A stretch of 64,000 nucleotides of DNA from Eriocheir sinensis (Eukaryota > Arthropoda > Malacostraca > Decapoda > Varunidae): NCBI RefSeq assembly GCF_024679095.1, contig NC_066577.1:5657114-5721113 (forward strand), written 5' to 3'. The stretch's first letter is position 1; every line of letters starts with the position of its first letter. Positions 11,702 through 22,169 of the stretch are shown here, in pieces. The notes beneath the pieces were generated by a model that was given only the letters and a program-made list of their open reading frames with translations, searched no databases and had not been told where the DNA came from. A program made the translations under genes and the position numbers.

Positions 11702-12348
11702 AAGCGTAGCCTCCTTTGGTGGTGGCCGCTGCGATGGTGCCGCTGACGCAGACCCAAAATAGCTCACAGAGGGTTTAGGGTTGGGGAGCATATTTAAACT
11801 ACTTCAACCGAACTTTACGACCTGCTAATGGGGTAGCTTCGCCTCTCTCGACCCCCCCTTCTAATCAGGGTCTTTAGCGGCGGCCGTGGCGATGGTGAAG
11901 CTGACGCAGACGCAAAATAGCTCACAGAGGGTTTAGGGTTGGGGAGCATGTTTAAACTACTTCACCTGAACTTTACAGCCTGCTAATGGGGCAGCTTCGC
12001 CTCTCTCGACCCCTCCTTCTAACCAGGGTCTTTAGCGGCGGCCGTGGCGATGGTGAAGCTGACGCAGACGCAAAATAGCTCACAGAGGGTTTAGGGTTGG
12101 GGAGCATATTTAAACTACTTCAGCCAAACTTTACGACCTGCTAATGGGGTAGCTTCACCTCTCTCGACCCCCCCTTCTAACCAGGGTCTTTAGCGGCGGC
12201 CGTGGCGATGGTGAAGCTGACGCAGACCCAAAATAGCTCGCAGAGGGTTTAGGGTTGGGGAGCATGTTTAAACTACTTCAGCCGAACTTTACGACCTGCT
12301 AATGGGGTAGCTTCGCCTCTCTCGACCCCTCCTTCTAACCAGGGTCTT
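11702..12348. repeat. 158-bp tandem repeat, four copies
   Basis: Four copies of a 158-159 bp unit (TTTAGCGGCGGCCGTGGCG at 11872, 12031 and 12189). Each holds CACAGAGGGTTTAGGGTTGG. It begins right after the hAT target duplication. No coding evidence. Confidence 0.9.
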
Positions 12349-12890
12349 TCTTTGCTTTTATTTCTTTTAATTTTTTATATTAACTATTTTTACACATTTT
12401 TTTTTATTGTGTAGCTGATTATCCCACACTTGACTTCCATTGTTTTTATTGATTTCCTTTGCTTTCCTTATTTTCAACCCCTTTTTTTCATTCTTTTCCT
12501 TCACTTTCCTTCCTTCTAACTCCTCACACACCTTTTGTTACCTGCCTGTGTCTCTCCTTCTTTCCTTCTCTCTTATTCACTTTCCTTCCCTTTCCTTCCT
12601 TAATTCTAACTCCTGACACACCTTCTATAGCTACCTGTATCTCTCCTTCTTTCCTTCCCTTCCTTTCCTTAATTCGAACTCCTGACACCTTCTTATAGCT
12701 ACTCTCTCCTCTCTCCTTCCTTCCTTTCCTTTAGTCTAACTCCTACCTGTATCTCTCCTTCTTTCCTTCCCTTACTTTCCTTTAGTCTAACTCCTGGCAC
12801 ACCTTCTATAGCTACCTGTATCTCTCCTTCTTTCCTTCCCTTACTTTCCTTTAGTCTAACTCCTGACAGGCCCCTTGTTAGCTACCATTC
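12349..12890. repeat. pyrimidine-rich minisatellite, about 66-70 bp
   Basis: After about 100 T-rich bases comes a degenerate array of some six units marked by TCTAACTCCTGACACACC and TAGCTACCTGTATCTCTCC. It ends about 10 bases before the sequence leading to COA1. Confidence 0.8.
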
Positions 12891-13230
12891 CATTCTCGTG
12901 TCAACCTTGCAGCGTGTGGCGTGGCGCGGAGCCGTGACGCAGAGAAGGAAACCCACCGAAGAGATTGCAAGGGAGAGGAACCAAGAGGAACCAAGAGGAA
13001 AGCTGAAGTAAAAGGCGAGAGAGGAAAGAGGAGGAAGTCTGCCGAAGATCTCTCTACCACCACCACTAGAAGCATATGTAGTAGTAGTAGTAGTTGCAGT
13101 ATTCAAGGCTAAGACCAAGAGGGGAGTTGCTGTTATTATAGTGCTCATTTTTTAAGGTACTCTTGTGCAACACTTAAAAAAGAAACTTACGCTAATCCGA
13201 AGACTCCGTGCCGAGCCGGTGCCCAAAGCA

Positions 13231-13680
13231 ATGGTGAGGCTGCCCAGTCTACCCACGCTTGCCCGCACAGCAGCTATTGGGGGCTTCATCGTCATTGGGA
13301 GCGCTCATTACATCAAGGGACACATCCAGGGCGGCATTAAGCAGTCTGAGTATTACCGGGAAAGTCTCAAGGTTGTCCGGGAAAACAGAGGCGTTGCTCA
13401 TTTGATGGGCGAGCCGATCAGGGACGGCAGCCTAGACTTGGGTGACAGTGAACATAACTTCTGCACAGGGACGGAAGCACAGTTCAGGGTCCCGTTGAAA
13501 GGCGCCAAACAGAAGGGAACGTTGTACCTGTGGGCTTCGAGGTTAGAGTTTAGTGAGCCTTGGAGTGTTGATCGTCTTGAATTGAGTTTGGACGATCATC
13601 CTGGGAAGCGTATTCTATTGAGGGGACAACAGTCTTCAGAGGAAAAAGAGTATGGAGATGCCCTTGACTCTCAGTACTGA
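13231..13680 (+). CDS. COA1: COA1, cytochrome c oxidase assembly factor 1 homolog
   Basis: COA1 (MITRAC15 in human) is a small inner-mitochondrial-membrane protein that helps early assembly of cytochrome c oxidase and complex I. The 149-residue product has a basic N-terminus, one membrane segment at about residues 11-28 (ARTAAIGGFIVIGSAHYI), and the family's soluble domain with HLMGEPI, a stretch around LDLGDSEHNF, and VPLKGAKQKGTLYLWASR, ending near LLRG. The length is close to animal COA1. I chose the ATG at 13231 (GCAATGG context) over an in-frame ATG at 13165, because the extra 22 residues do not resemble the family; a start at 13165 or an upstream exon remains possible. There is no intron in the coding part. 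SNRNP25 follows on the same strand. Confidence 0.87.
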   Translation: MVRLPSLPTLARTAAIGGFIVIGSAHYIKGHIQGGIKQSEYYRESLKVVRENRGVAHLMGEPIRDGSLDLGDSEHNFCTGTEAQFRVPLKGAKQKGTLYLWASRLEFSEPWSVDRLELSLDDHPGKRILLRGQQSSEEKEYGDALDSQY

Positions 13681-13740
13681 TCTCACGGAAAAGCTTACAC
13701 ACCCGTCTCTGCCCAGGTTCTCCATCCATCACACTGAAGA

Positions 13741-14110
13741 TAAAATGTGTTGATCATCTTGAGCTGAGTTTGGAAGATCATCCTGGGAAGCGTATTCTTT
13801 TGAGGGGATAAAATGGAGGAGGAAAATAAAACCTTTGGGCTTCGAGGATAGTTTAGTGAACCTTGGAGTGTTAATGGTCTTGAGTTAAGTTTGGACGATC
13901 ACCCTGGGAAGCGTATTCTATTGAGGGGATAAAATGGAGGAGGAAAATAAAACCTTCAGGCTTCGAGGTTAGAGTTTAGTGAGCCTTGGAGTGTTGATCG
14001 TCTTAAGTTGAGTTTGGACGATCACCCTGGGAAGCGTATTCTATTGAGGGGACAACAGTCTTCAGAGGAAAAAGAGTATGGAGGTGCCCTTGACTCTCAG
14101 TACTGATCTC
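13741..14110 (+). pseudogene. partial tandem copies of the COA1 end and SNRNP25 start
   Basis: Three extra, shortened copies of the COA1 3' end (about 13748-13830, 13831-13950 and 13951-14110), each carrying GGAAGCGTATTCT. The first two end in ATAAAATGGAGGAGGAAAAT, a piece of the SNRNP25 start. The third retains the whole COA1 tail, including its stop at 14104-14106, and leads directly into the intact SNRNP25 start. The block therefore arose by repeated duplication of the COA1-SNRNP25 junction with internal deletions. Confidence 0.85.
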
Positions 14111-14179
14111 ACTGAAAACCTTACACACCCGTCTCTGCCCGGCTTCTCCATCCATCAAACTCATCAAACTGAAGATAAA

Positions 14180-14629
14180 ATGGAGGAGGAAGATAAAACT
14201 ATTCCTCATACCGAGCTAAAGAGATTTTTTCAAGAGGCTCTGAGTTGCATGTTGGAGTCTGATTCCCTTTTATCCGATCTCCACCCCCATGTTACCCTGG
14301 AGGAGGTGAGAGCACTTGGTGAGCTGGAGCACGGCAGGGCCATGAAGGTCTACATAGAGAGAGCGGATGGTGGGGTTTGGAGCATTGTCGTGCCTCGAGA
14401 AGCCACTCTGCGGGACCTCAAACTGGTCCTGAAAAACCATGTCGCTCTTGCATTGGGTCGTCAGGGTGTAAGGAAGAAGGTCAGCTGGAAGTACGTCTGG
14501 AGAAGTTACTGGTTAGCGTTTAATGGTGAAAATCTAAAGGATGATAACAGGAAATTGCTGGACGTTGGAGTCAAACATATGTCATCTCTCACATTCATAA
14601 AGAGGCGTAGGGAAAAGGGAAGAAGCTGA
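14180..14629 (+). CDS. SNRNP25: SNRNP25, U11/U12 snRNP 25 kDa protein
   Basis: A ubiquitin-fold protein of the U11/U12 di-snRNP, which recognises minor (U12-type) introns. The 149-residue product shows the family pattern in order: an N-terminal helix (FFQEALSCMLESDSLLSDL), VTLEEV, VVPREATLRDLK, the signature SWKYVWRSYWLAFNGENL and a C-terminal LTFIKRRREK. Human SNRNP25 is slightly shorter. An in-frame ATG at 14078 would add 34 residues, but these come from the duplicated COA1 3' end read in another frame, so I take 14180. It is single-exon. No poly(A) signal is close; an AATAAA lies at about 15082. The tight spacing to COA1 suggests shared transcription. Confidence 0.93.
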   Translation: MEEEDKTIPHTELKRFFQEALSCMLESDSLLSDLHPHVTLEEVRALGELEHGRAMKVYIERADGGVWSIVVPREATLRDLKLVLKNHVALALGRQGVRKKVSWKYVWRSYWLAFNGENLKDDNRKLLDVGVKHMSSLTFIKRRREKGRS

Positions 14630-14709
14630 TGGTTTGTGGGAAAAGGTTAAGGAAAATTATGTACATCTCGGAAAGTTTTATCTATTTTTTTTATGATGAA
14701 ACATTTCTT

Positions 14710-14927
14710 CTAACAATGTAGCAGCGGGGATCATGTCTCTTAACCCGGTAGCAGCGACGGGCCAAATTTGTGCCATGATATCTACCCCCAAAAATAGATG
14801 ATATATAAGCTCATAAATGCGTTGATATATATTATGAAATGGTTTGTGTGAGGGGTGATTTTTTCTCATTTTTCTCGCTTAGAGGGACCGTTAAGAAACA
14901 TGATCCCCGCCACTACCACCGGGGTAA
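14710..14927 (+). mobile_element. TTAA-type VNTR element, short copy
   Basis: About 33-bp imperfect inverted repeats: the left reads GTAGCAGCGGGGATCATGTC, and the right is its mirror, ending CCACCGGGGTAA. The interior holds one copy of the 35-bp GGTAGCAGCGACGGGCCAAA unit and the conserved GATATATATTATGAAATGG and TTTTTCTCATTTTTCTCGC block. The same element occurs at 22850-24735, 42780-43377 and 60178-60856 with the unit amplified. TTAA (or CTAA/GTAA) ends suggest piggyBac-like mobilisation. Confidence 0.8.
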
Positions 14928-15459
14928 TGTACGATACCACATTTATTTAGAACAAGTTACCTAATAATGGATTTCTTCCTGTCTAGGGCACATGTATATT
15001 ATTTGTACATAAGTCAGTCATGTAGTGAGCAACCATACATATGTAAATACATGTATAGAAACACCAACACATTCACTACAAAAATAAAATACAAGAATAT
15101 CGAACTTATACAGCTCCATAACCTGTCAAAGTGTTATTTTCTATGATTGTTTAAGTGTATATTTCTTTGCTTTAAGTTTAAGGGCTGCTTTCTCAGTCGT
15201 TTTGATCATTATTAATGGAGACGATCGCTGCTGTAGAATTTCCACGCCATATGACTGTGTGACCCTTCTGCTGTACCATGAACCTCTCTCTATACAACAC
15301 ATTTGACCAGGCTTTTGGGGGGAGGAGTTTTGGGCCTTTTCAGGGAGAGTTTTTTTGTACTCTGGTGGTCGTGTGACTGATGGACTTTCTGAGTATTTCA
15401 CAGATCTTTTTGTGGCTTCTGACCGAGGTTGTGGAAGTCTTCGTAGGCTTTGATTTCTC
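14928..15459. other. no gene; diverged inverted-repeat pieces
   Basis: A/T-rich unique sequence, then at 15178-15250 a diverged copy of one arm of the foldback element found at 15460-15727 (AAGGGCTGCTTTCTCAGTCG). The words GTGACCCTTCTGCTGTACCA near 15260 relate to the repeat at 27.97-28.66 kb. Confidence 0.6.
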
Positions 15460-15727
15460 AGGGCTGCTTTCACAGTCACTTTGTTTGTTTTGAACGTTAC
15501 CAATGGAGGCGATCGGCACTGTAGTATTTCCACGTGAAACTGGCCTATGGTAGTGGCGGCTGCAGAGGAGGCGAGAGGTGTTGAGAGTGTGTGGCAAGGT
15601 GCAGGTCTAGGCTAACCCCACAGCCACCATTACCCCATTGGCCAGTTTTACGTGGAAATACCAAAGCGTCGATCGCCGCCATTGGTAACGATCAAAACTA
15701 ACAAAGTGACTGTGAAATCGGCCCTTA
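15460..15727. mobile_element. foldback element C with about 100-bp arms
   Basis: The left arm (GGGCTGCTTTCACAGTCACT...TTCCACGTGAAACTGGCC) and the right arm (GGCCAGTTTTACGTGGAAAT...GTGACTGTGAAATCGGCCC) are inverted copies about 100 bp long around a 70-bp centre. Single arms recur at 15178 and 54894. Arm pieces are the core of the arrays at 49.7 and 51.1 kb. Confidence 0.85.
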
Positions 15728-15999
15728 GAGTCTGATTATGGACGCTGGAAACTGGATCAGATGTCATAACAGTGGGAGCCTTTAGTTGATTGTATACAAA
15801 TTTTAGTGGTTGTAGTTTATGAATGTCAAAGGATATGAGAATAAGTAATCTTGAAAATAAAGGGTTGGTATGGTCCCTATATCCTGCCCCTGAAATAGAT
15901 CGAACAACTTTTTTTTGTAATAACACTAATGGTTGCATAACAGTTTTCATTGCTGAGCTCCAGGCAGGATTACGGTATTGTAGATAAGGATGAACTTGT
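15728..15999. other. no recognisable gene
   Basis: Unique A/T-rich sequence. A minus-strand frame at 15648-15950 overlaps the foldback arm and reads LQPLKFVYNQLKAPTVM and VVRSISGAGYRDHTNPLF in its unique part. It resembles tail sequences of some LINE ORF2 proteins, but it is too short to assign. Confidence 0.35.
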
Positions 16000-16614
16000 A
16001 CAGGTAACTCTGGATTTACGCGAGTATTGTGTCCTTGAAGAGGTCGCGTAAATCAAAAACAATGTAAATCAAACAAGAGGTAGGTTGGCTCCGCTCAGGC
16101 CAGGATTTTTTCCACTGCCAAGGAACGATTACTGTCCTCCTTGAGTAAGTGGGATGGGGTGTGTGGCGTGTGAGGTCCTGGCAGTACAGGTAACTCTGGA
16201 TGTACGCGAGTATTGTGTCCTTGAAGAGGTGGCATAAATCAAAAACAATGTAAATCCAACAAGAGGTAGGTTTGTACCTTTATTGCCTACTGTATCACTC
16301 TGACTCCTCTCCCTCTCGTGGTTCCTCCTCTGGCTGCCCTTCCCCTCGTGGTAGCACAGCAGCGAGGGTGTTGTTGTTGTTGTTGAGTAGCGTGGCAGCG
16401 TGGGTACTGTGTTGTTGTTCAAGTGGCGCGCGGGAAGAACTGAGCTCAGCTGTGTGGCCGTGTGAGTCCACTTGCGTGAGACATCTGGTGGACACTCCGT
16501 AAAATATCGCGTATAAGTGAAAAAAAACGTGTCAATTAAACATTTATATGGATTTTGGACCACGCGGTATTTCAAAAACGCATAAACCAAACTTGCATAA
16601 ATCGAGAGTTACCT

Positions 16615-16616
<2 letters not shown>
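16000..16616. mobile_element. inverted-repeat element D, copy 1
   Basis: The ends are inverted: ACAGGTAACTCTGGATTTAC at the left, and a right end reading AATCGAGAGTTACCTGT. The left end is present twice inside the element (16000 and 16186). A near-identical 615-bp copy lies at 62702-63316, and a partial inverted copy at 22185-22535. Glu/Gln/Asn-containing frames inside it are seen in all copies but match no known protein. Confidence 0.8.
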
Positions 16617-16654
<38 letters not shown>

Positions 16655-16655
16655 A
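16617..16655. repeat. (GTA)n microsatellite
   Basis: About 12 GTA/TAG trinucleotides directly abutting the right end of element D. Confidence 0.95.
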
Positions 16656-16799
16656 AGAATGACTTGTAAGTTTTGGAAGGAGGAAGAGATGGAAGGATAG
16701 CAGGGAGGAGGAGCCTTTTCCTCCTCCTCCTCTTCTTCCTTCACCTCTTAAAAAGGCTTCATATTATTCATTGCTTCGAGGAAATTAATACTGTACAGC

Positions 16800-17500
16800 A
16801 AACCCTATGCCCATACCCTTCCTTCCCTTCCCTTCACCCCTGTCCTTCATCCTTCATCTTCCTCCTCCATCCTTCCTTCTCCATCCCTCTCCTTCATATT
16901 CCTACATTCTTCCTTCCCTACCTCTGTCCTGATATCCCCACCACATCCTCCCTTCCCTCTCCTTCATCCTTCCTTCCTTCCTTCATCTTCCTCCTCCATC
17001 CTTCCTTCTCCATCCCTCTCCTTCATATTCCTACATTCTTCCTTCCCTACCTCTGTCCTGATATCCCCACCACATCCTCCCTTCCCTCTCCTTCATCCTT
17101 CCTTCCTTCCTTCATCTTCCTCCTCCATCCTTCCTTCTCCATCCCTCTCCTTCATATTCCTACATTCTTCCTTCCCTTTCCTTCTCTACCTCTGTCCTGA
17201 TATCCCCACCACATCCTCCCTTCCCTCTCCTTCATCCTTCCTTCCTTCCCTTGTCCATCCCTCTCCTTCATCCTTCCCCTCTCCATTCCTCTCCTTCCTT
17301 CCTTCCCTTCTCCATCCCTCTCCTACATCCTTCCCTTCTCCATTCCTCTCCTTCCTTCCTTCCCTTGTCCATCCCTCTCCTTCATCCTTCCTTCCCTTGT
17401 CCATCCCTCTCCTTCATCCTTCCTTCCCTTGTCCATCCCTCTCCTTCATCCTTCCTTCCCTTGTCCATCCCTCTCCTTCATCTTCCTCCTCCTTCCTTTC
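16800..17500. repeat. pyrimidine minisatellite
   Basis: Long C/T-rich repeats. A 121-bp unit with CCTGATATCCCCACCACATC occurs three times (16928, 17049, 17191), followed by shorter CTTCCCTTGTCCATCCCTCT units. The open frames across it reflect missing stops only. Confidence 0.9.
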
Positions 17501-17654
17501 CTGTCCCTTCCCTTTACTCTGAACAGCTGTCTAACTCACTCATGCTTCCCTCTCCTAACCTTTCCATTCAATCTCCTCCTCTCCGCTCCCTCCATCCTTC
17601 TCTCCCATTGCGTTCCTTTCCATTACTCTGCACTGCTGTCTCTCTCCCTATGAT

Positions 17655-18175
17655 CTGGTTATCTATAATCTTACACTTTATCTTACACCCTGGGGCCACG
17701 GTTGCTCTGGTAGATACATCCTTGACTGGCCAGGAGGTTGAGGAAGTGTGTCTCTCGCTGCCGTCAAGAACCCATCCTCTCCTGTACAGTGCAAGTTCTT
17801 TATCCGCTGTGGCATATGTGTGTGAGGCAGTGAGTGCTTGGTCTCGTTATCACTGAACAGCATGGCAAGAGTGGGTTGCTAGCGCTCTCTATCACCCTCT
17901 TCTGTCCACCCACTGAGGCATGGTGCAAGTTGGTCAAAGAATTACTCCCAGCACTAATAACCCACTCTTGCCATGCTGTCCAGTGATAAATAAGCCAAGC
18001 ACTGTCTCACACACGTCACAGAGAAAAAAGAACTTGCACTGTGGAGGTACGGGCAGGTTCTTGAGGGGAGCGAGAGAGAGACTTTCTGAAGCTCCTGGCC
18101 AGTCAAGGATTAGTCTACCAGAGCAGCGGAGGCCCCAGGGTGCAAGATAGAGTGTAAGAGGGTAGCCAGTTCTTA
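17655..18175. repeat. large inverted repeat (hairpin), about 230-bp arms
   Basis: The left arm at about 17655-17885 and the right arm at about 17940-18175 are inverted diverged copies. Paired landmarks are CACCCTGGGGCCAC with GAGGCCCCAGGGTG, GACTGGCCAGGAG with CTCCTGGCCAGTC, and CATGGCAAGAGTGGGTTGC with its mirror. The spacer is about 55 bp. Probably a foldback transposable element; no target duplication identified. Confidence 0.85.
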
Positions 18176-18560
18176 GGGAAAGGGAAGGGACAGGAAGGAG
18201 AGGGTAGGAAGGATGGAGTGGGAATATAGAGGAAAGGGTGGAGGAAAGGATAAATATAACAGAGAAGGGAGAGGAAAGTATGGGTGTGGCAGACAGCTGT
18301 GTAGAGAGAAGGAAGGAGGAATAGAAAGGAGAAGGATGGAGAGAGTAGGAGAGAGGAAGACAGCTGTGTAGAGAGAAGGAAGGAGGAATAGAAAGAAGGA
18401 TGGAGAGAGTAGGAGAGAGGAAGACAGCTGTGTAGAGAGAAGGAAGGAGGAATAGAAAGGAGAAGGATGGAGAGAGGAAAAAATCTGTGCAGAGTAATTT
18501 GAACACTGGTAGAGGGAAGGAAGGAAGGACAGGGGTGAAAGAGAGAGAGAAGGCTAAATG
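18176..18560. repeat. purine-rich minisatellite
   Basis: Repeats of roughly 60 bp with GACAGCTGTGTAGAGAGAAG (18292, 18360, 18424). It is purine-rich on +, mirroring the pyrimidine tract left of the hairpin, so the inverted symmetry may extend beyond the arms. Confidence 0.8.
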
Positions 18561-19013
18561 TAGATAGCTAAGACTGCATTAGGGACTCAATCAAAGAGGG
18601 GAATAGCAACTCGGACCTTTATTCAACATCCACAGATACCTCAAAGGCTCTCCGGAGAAACAGCGCAGACACAAACCACTCTAGAAAAAATATTATATAA
18701 AAAAAACTAAAAATCAAGTCAAATGTTACGTTGGGGAGCCTTGCGGACTTAGCACACTGACAGCTCTTTTACCAGCAACAGGCCGGCCAAGGAGTCTCAC
18801 GGGGGAGGTGCTCGGAGTGGATGGCGAGGTGGACTGAATGAGGAGGTAGGGTGGAGCAGCAGGGGTCTTTCGAGTGGAGGAGGAGCCTTGTGTCATCTCT
18901 GCAATAAAGAAACAAAGTGTTAGTGAAGTGGAGGAAGAGAGGATGGAAGGCCATTCAAGAGAGAGAGGAAGGGACAGGAATGAAAGGGAAGGGGATGGAG
19001 TTAACCGACATGG
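18561..19013. other. no gene; copy of a sequence duplicated at 20210
   Basis: It holds GGCCGGCCAAGGAGTCTCAC at 18780, which recurs at 20213 with related flanking repeats. No gene is visible. Confidence 0.5.
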
Positions 19014-19021
19014 GGTGCAAG

Positions 19022-19802
<781 letters not shown>

Positions 19803-20210
19803 TGTGCAAGTATAGAGAAATAGTGTTAGTTAAAAGAGAGGAAGGGAAGGGGATGGAGTTAACAGTCATGGGTGCAAGGATAAAGAAAGTGTTAATGAAG
19901 CGTAGGAGGAGGAGAGGATGGGAGGGCATTCAAGAGAGGAAGGGACAAGAATGGAAGGGAAGGGGATAGAGTTAACAGTCATGGGGTGCAAGGATAGAGA
20001 AATAGTGTTAGTTAAGTTTAGTTGGAGGAGAGAGAGGAAGGGACAGGAATGGAAGGGAAGGGGATGGAGTATAGGAAGAGGAGAGGAAGGGACAAGAATG
20101 GAAGGGAAGGGGATGGAGTTAACAGTCATGGGGTGCAAGGATAGAGAAATAGTGTTAGTTAAGTGTAGGAGGAGGAGGAGAGAGTGGGGCGTCATTTAGG
20201 AGAGAGAGGA
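19803..20210. repeat. minisatellite with GGGGATGGAGTTAACAGTCA
   Basis: About three to four copies of a 100-120 bp unit with GATAGAGAAATAGTGTTAGT. It was split from its 18960-19013 part by the hAT-like insertion. Confidence 0.8.
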
Positions 20211-20429
20211 AAGGGCCGGCCAAGGAGTCTCACGGCGGAGGTGATTGGCGTGGTTGGGAAGGTAGAGTGGAGGAGGAGGAGGAGCAGGAACAGTAGTCTC
20301 TCATCTTAATTCCTGCAATACAGAACACAATATTAGTAAGGTATAAGAACAGGCCAGGGTGGTAAGAGAAGGGAAACTGAGACTTGTGCTTTGTGAGAGA
20401 ACTGCGTGATTAGGGAAAGAGGGAGGGAG

Positions 20430-20910
20430 TTTGCAGTGATGGGATGAAGGGATGGGAAGGAATGAAGGCTTGTCATGCAAAGGGATGGGAAGGAATGAAG
20501 GTTTCTGACAGGCGAAGGAATGAAGGCTTCTGACAGGCAAAGGGATGGGAAGGAATGAAGGCTTCTGACAGGCAAAGGGATGAAGGCTTCTGACAGGCAA
20601 AGGGATGGGAAGGAATGAAGGCTTCTGACAGGCAAAGGGATGAAGGCTTCTGACAGGCAAAGGGATGGGAAGGAATGAAGGCTTCTGACAGGCAAAGGGA
20701 TGGGAAGGAATGAAGGCTTCTGACAGGCAAAGGGATGGGAAGGAATGAAGGCTTCTGACAGGCAAAGGGATGGGAAGGAATGAAGGCTTCTGACAGGCAA
20801 AGGGATGGGAAGGAATGAAGGCTTCTGACAGGCAAAGGGATGGGAAGGAATGAAGGCTTCTGACAGGCAAAGGGATGGGAAGGAATGAAGGTTTCTGACA
20901 TGCAAGAGGA
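20430..20910. repeat. 35-bp minisatellite
   Basis: About 14 copies of a 35-bp unit (GGCTTCTGACAGGCAAAGGG plus ATGGGAAGGAATGAA), with some copies shortened by 10-12 bp. The minus-strand frames of 142-208 residues are open because the unit lacks stops. Confidence 0.95.
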
Positions 20911-21084
20911 GAATGGGGTATGATCATATTGGACTAGGTATGAGAAAGGAGGGATGAGAGATGGATGAGTATGCAGTAATGGGGCAAAGGGATGATATTT
21001 GATGCTTAAAATAACTTGTCTCCACCCCTAGCTACAGGTTCACACAGTTTCATCTCCTCGCTACGCAATTCAACAAACTGTCCA

Positions 21085-21600
21085 CCAAAATCTTAACTCT
21101 ACTGTTGTGCTTAAACCCCTGACTGTGGATTTCCTACCAGAAGACATCACCCAGCTACAGGAGTGGAGCAAAAAGTGGCTGCTACAATGTGATGAAGAAA
21201 AATGTAAAGTCCTGCACCTTGGGAGGGGATATCCAGCACACCAATACCACATGGGAAACACTCCACTATCCACCACAGAGGCAGAGAAAGACCTGGGAGT
21301 GTATGTTACCAGGCTACCAGTGAAGGGATATCCAGCACACCAATACCACATGGGAAACACTCCACTATCCACCACAGAGGCAGAGAAAGACCTGGGAGTG
21401 TATGTTACCAGGCTACCAGTGAAGGGATATCCAGCACACCAATACCACATGGGAAACACTCCACTATCCACCACAGAGGCAGAGAAAGACCTGGGATTGT
21501 ATGTTACCAGGCTACCAGTGAAGGAGAAATCCGTTCCAGTCACAGCGGACGGGTTAAAAATATTGAATGCTCCTGGAAATTCACAGTGTAAGGAAAGGTA
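21085..21600 (+). pseudogene. CR1-like LINE reverse-transcriptase fragment, internally triplicated
   Basis: The frame encodes a CR1-type segment: LPEDITQLQEWSKKWLLQCD, then EKCKVLHLGR, then YHMGNTPLSTTEAEKDLGVY. The last 33-residue piece is repeated three times in tandem (99-bp unit, near 21230, 21329 and 21428) without breaking the frame. The frame ends in unrelated sequence at about 21600. Catalytic motifs are absent, so this is a remnant. Confidence 0.85.
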
Positions 21601-21721
21601 AGGTATTGAATAAGGAGGAAATGAGAGTATGTTAGGTGGAGGACAGAATGAGTACGCTGAGGAGCCAGAGGATGAGGTGGTGTGGGCATGTCATGAGGAG
21701 GGAGGAGGAGGAGGAAAGTAA

Positions 21722-22110
21722 GTTGGAAAGTTTGGTTTAGTCGGCGCAACATCTGTGGTCATATGCCGGAGAGAGACAGAAGGGGAAGGAATTATAGGAG
21801 AAGGAAACAGACCCCAGGAGACAGGAAAAAGTTGGAAAGTTTGGTTTAGTCGGCGCAACATCTGTGGTCATATGCCGGAGAGAGACAGAAGGGGAAGGAA
21901 TTATAGGAGAAGGAAACAGACCCCAGGAGACAGGAAAAAGTTGGAAAGTTTGGTTTAGTGGGCGCAACATCTGTGGTCATATGCCGGAGAGAGACAGAAG
22001 GGGAAGGAATTATAGGAGAAGGGAACAGACCCCAGGAGACGGGACACAACCCCCAATTAATACCTGGTACCCATTCACTGCTGGGTGGACAGGGGCGTAG
22101 GGTATCAGAA
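21722..22110 (-). mobile_element. SINE family 2 (tRNA-Val-derived), body and three 109-bp tail repeats
   Basis: On the minus strand the body contains CCCAGCAGTGAATGGGTACC, followed by three copies of a 109-bp tail unit (GCATATGACCACAGATGTTG and TCCTGGGGTCTGTT). The tRNA head seen at 42050 is missing. The short frames in the array are repeat artefacts. Confidence 0.85.
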
Positions 22111-22169
22111 AAGCCGCCCAAGAATGGAAAGATGTTGATAGATGGGGAAGCTGTGAAAGACCAAAGAAG

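Noticed and set aside
13165..13230. COA1 start at 13165
   Set aside because: It adds 22 residues unlike COA1 N-termini; the ATG at 13231 has better context and gives family length. Not fully excluded.
14078..14179. N-terminal extension of SNRNP25 from the ATG at 14078
   Set aside because: The 34 residues come from the duplicated COA1 3' end in another frame and have no counterpart in the family.
16129..16590. A 153-residue protein shared with 22185-22550 and 62831-63235
   Set aside because: Shared because all three lie in element D. The frames include its terminal repeats, differ at their ends and match no known domain.
20301..20927. 208-, 190- and 142-residue minus-strand frames
   Set aside because: Three frames over one 35-bp minisatellite; no independent coding signal.
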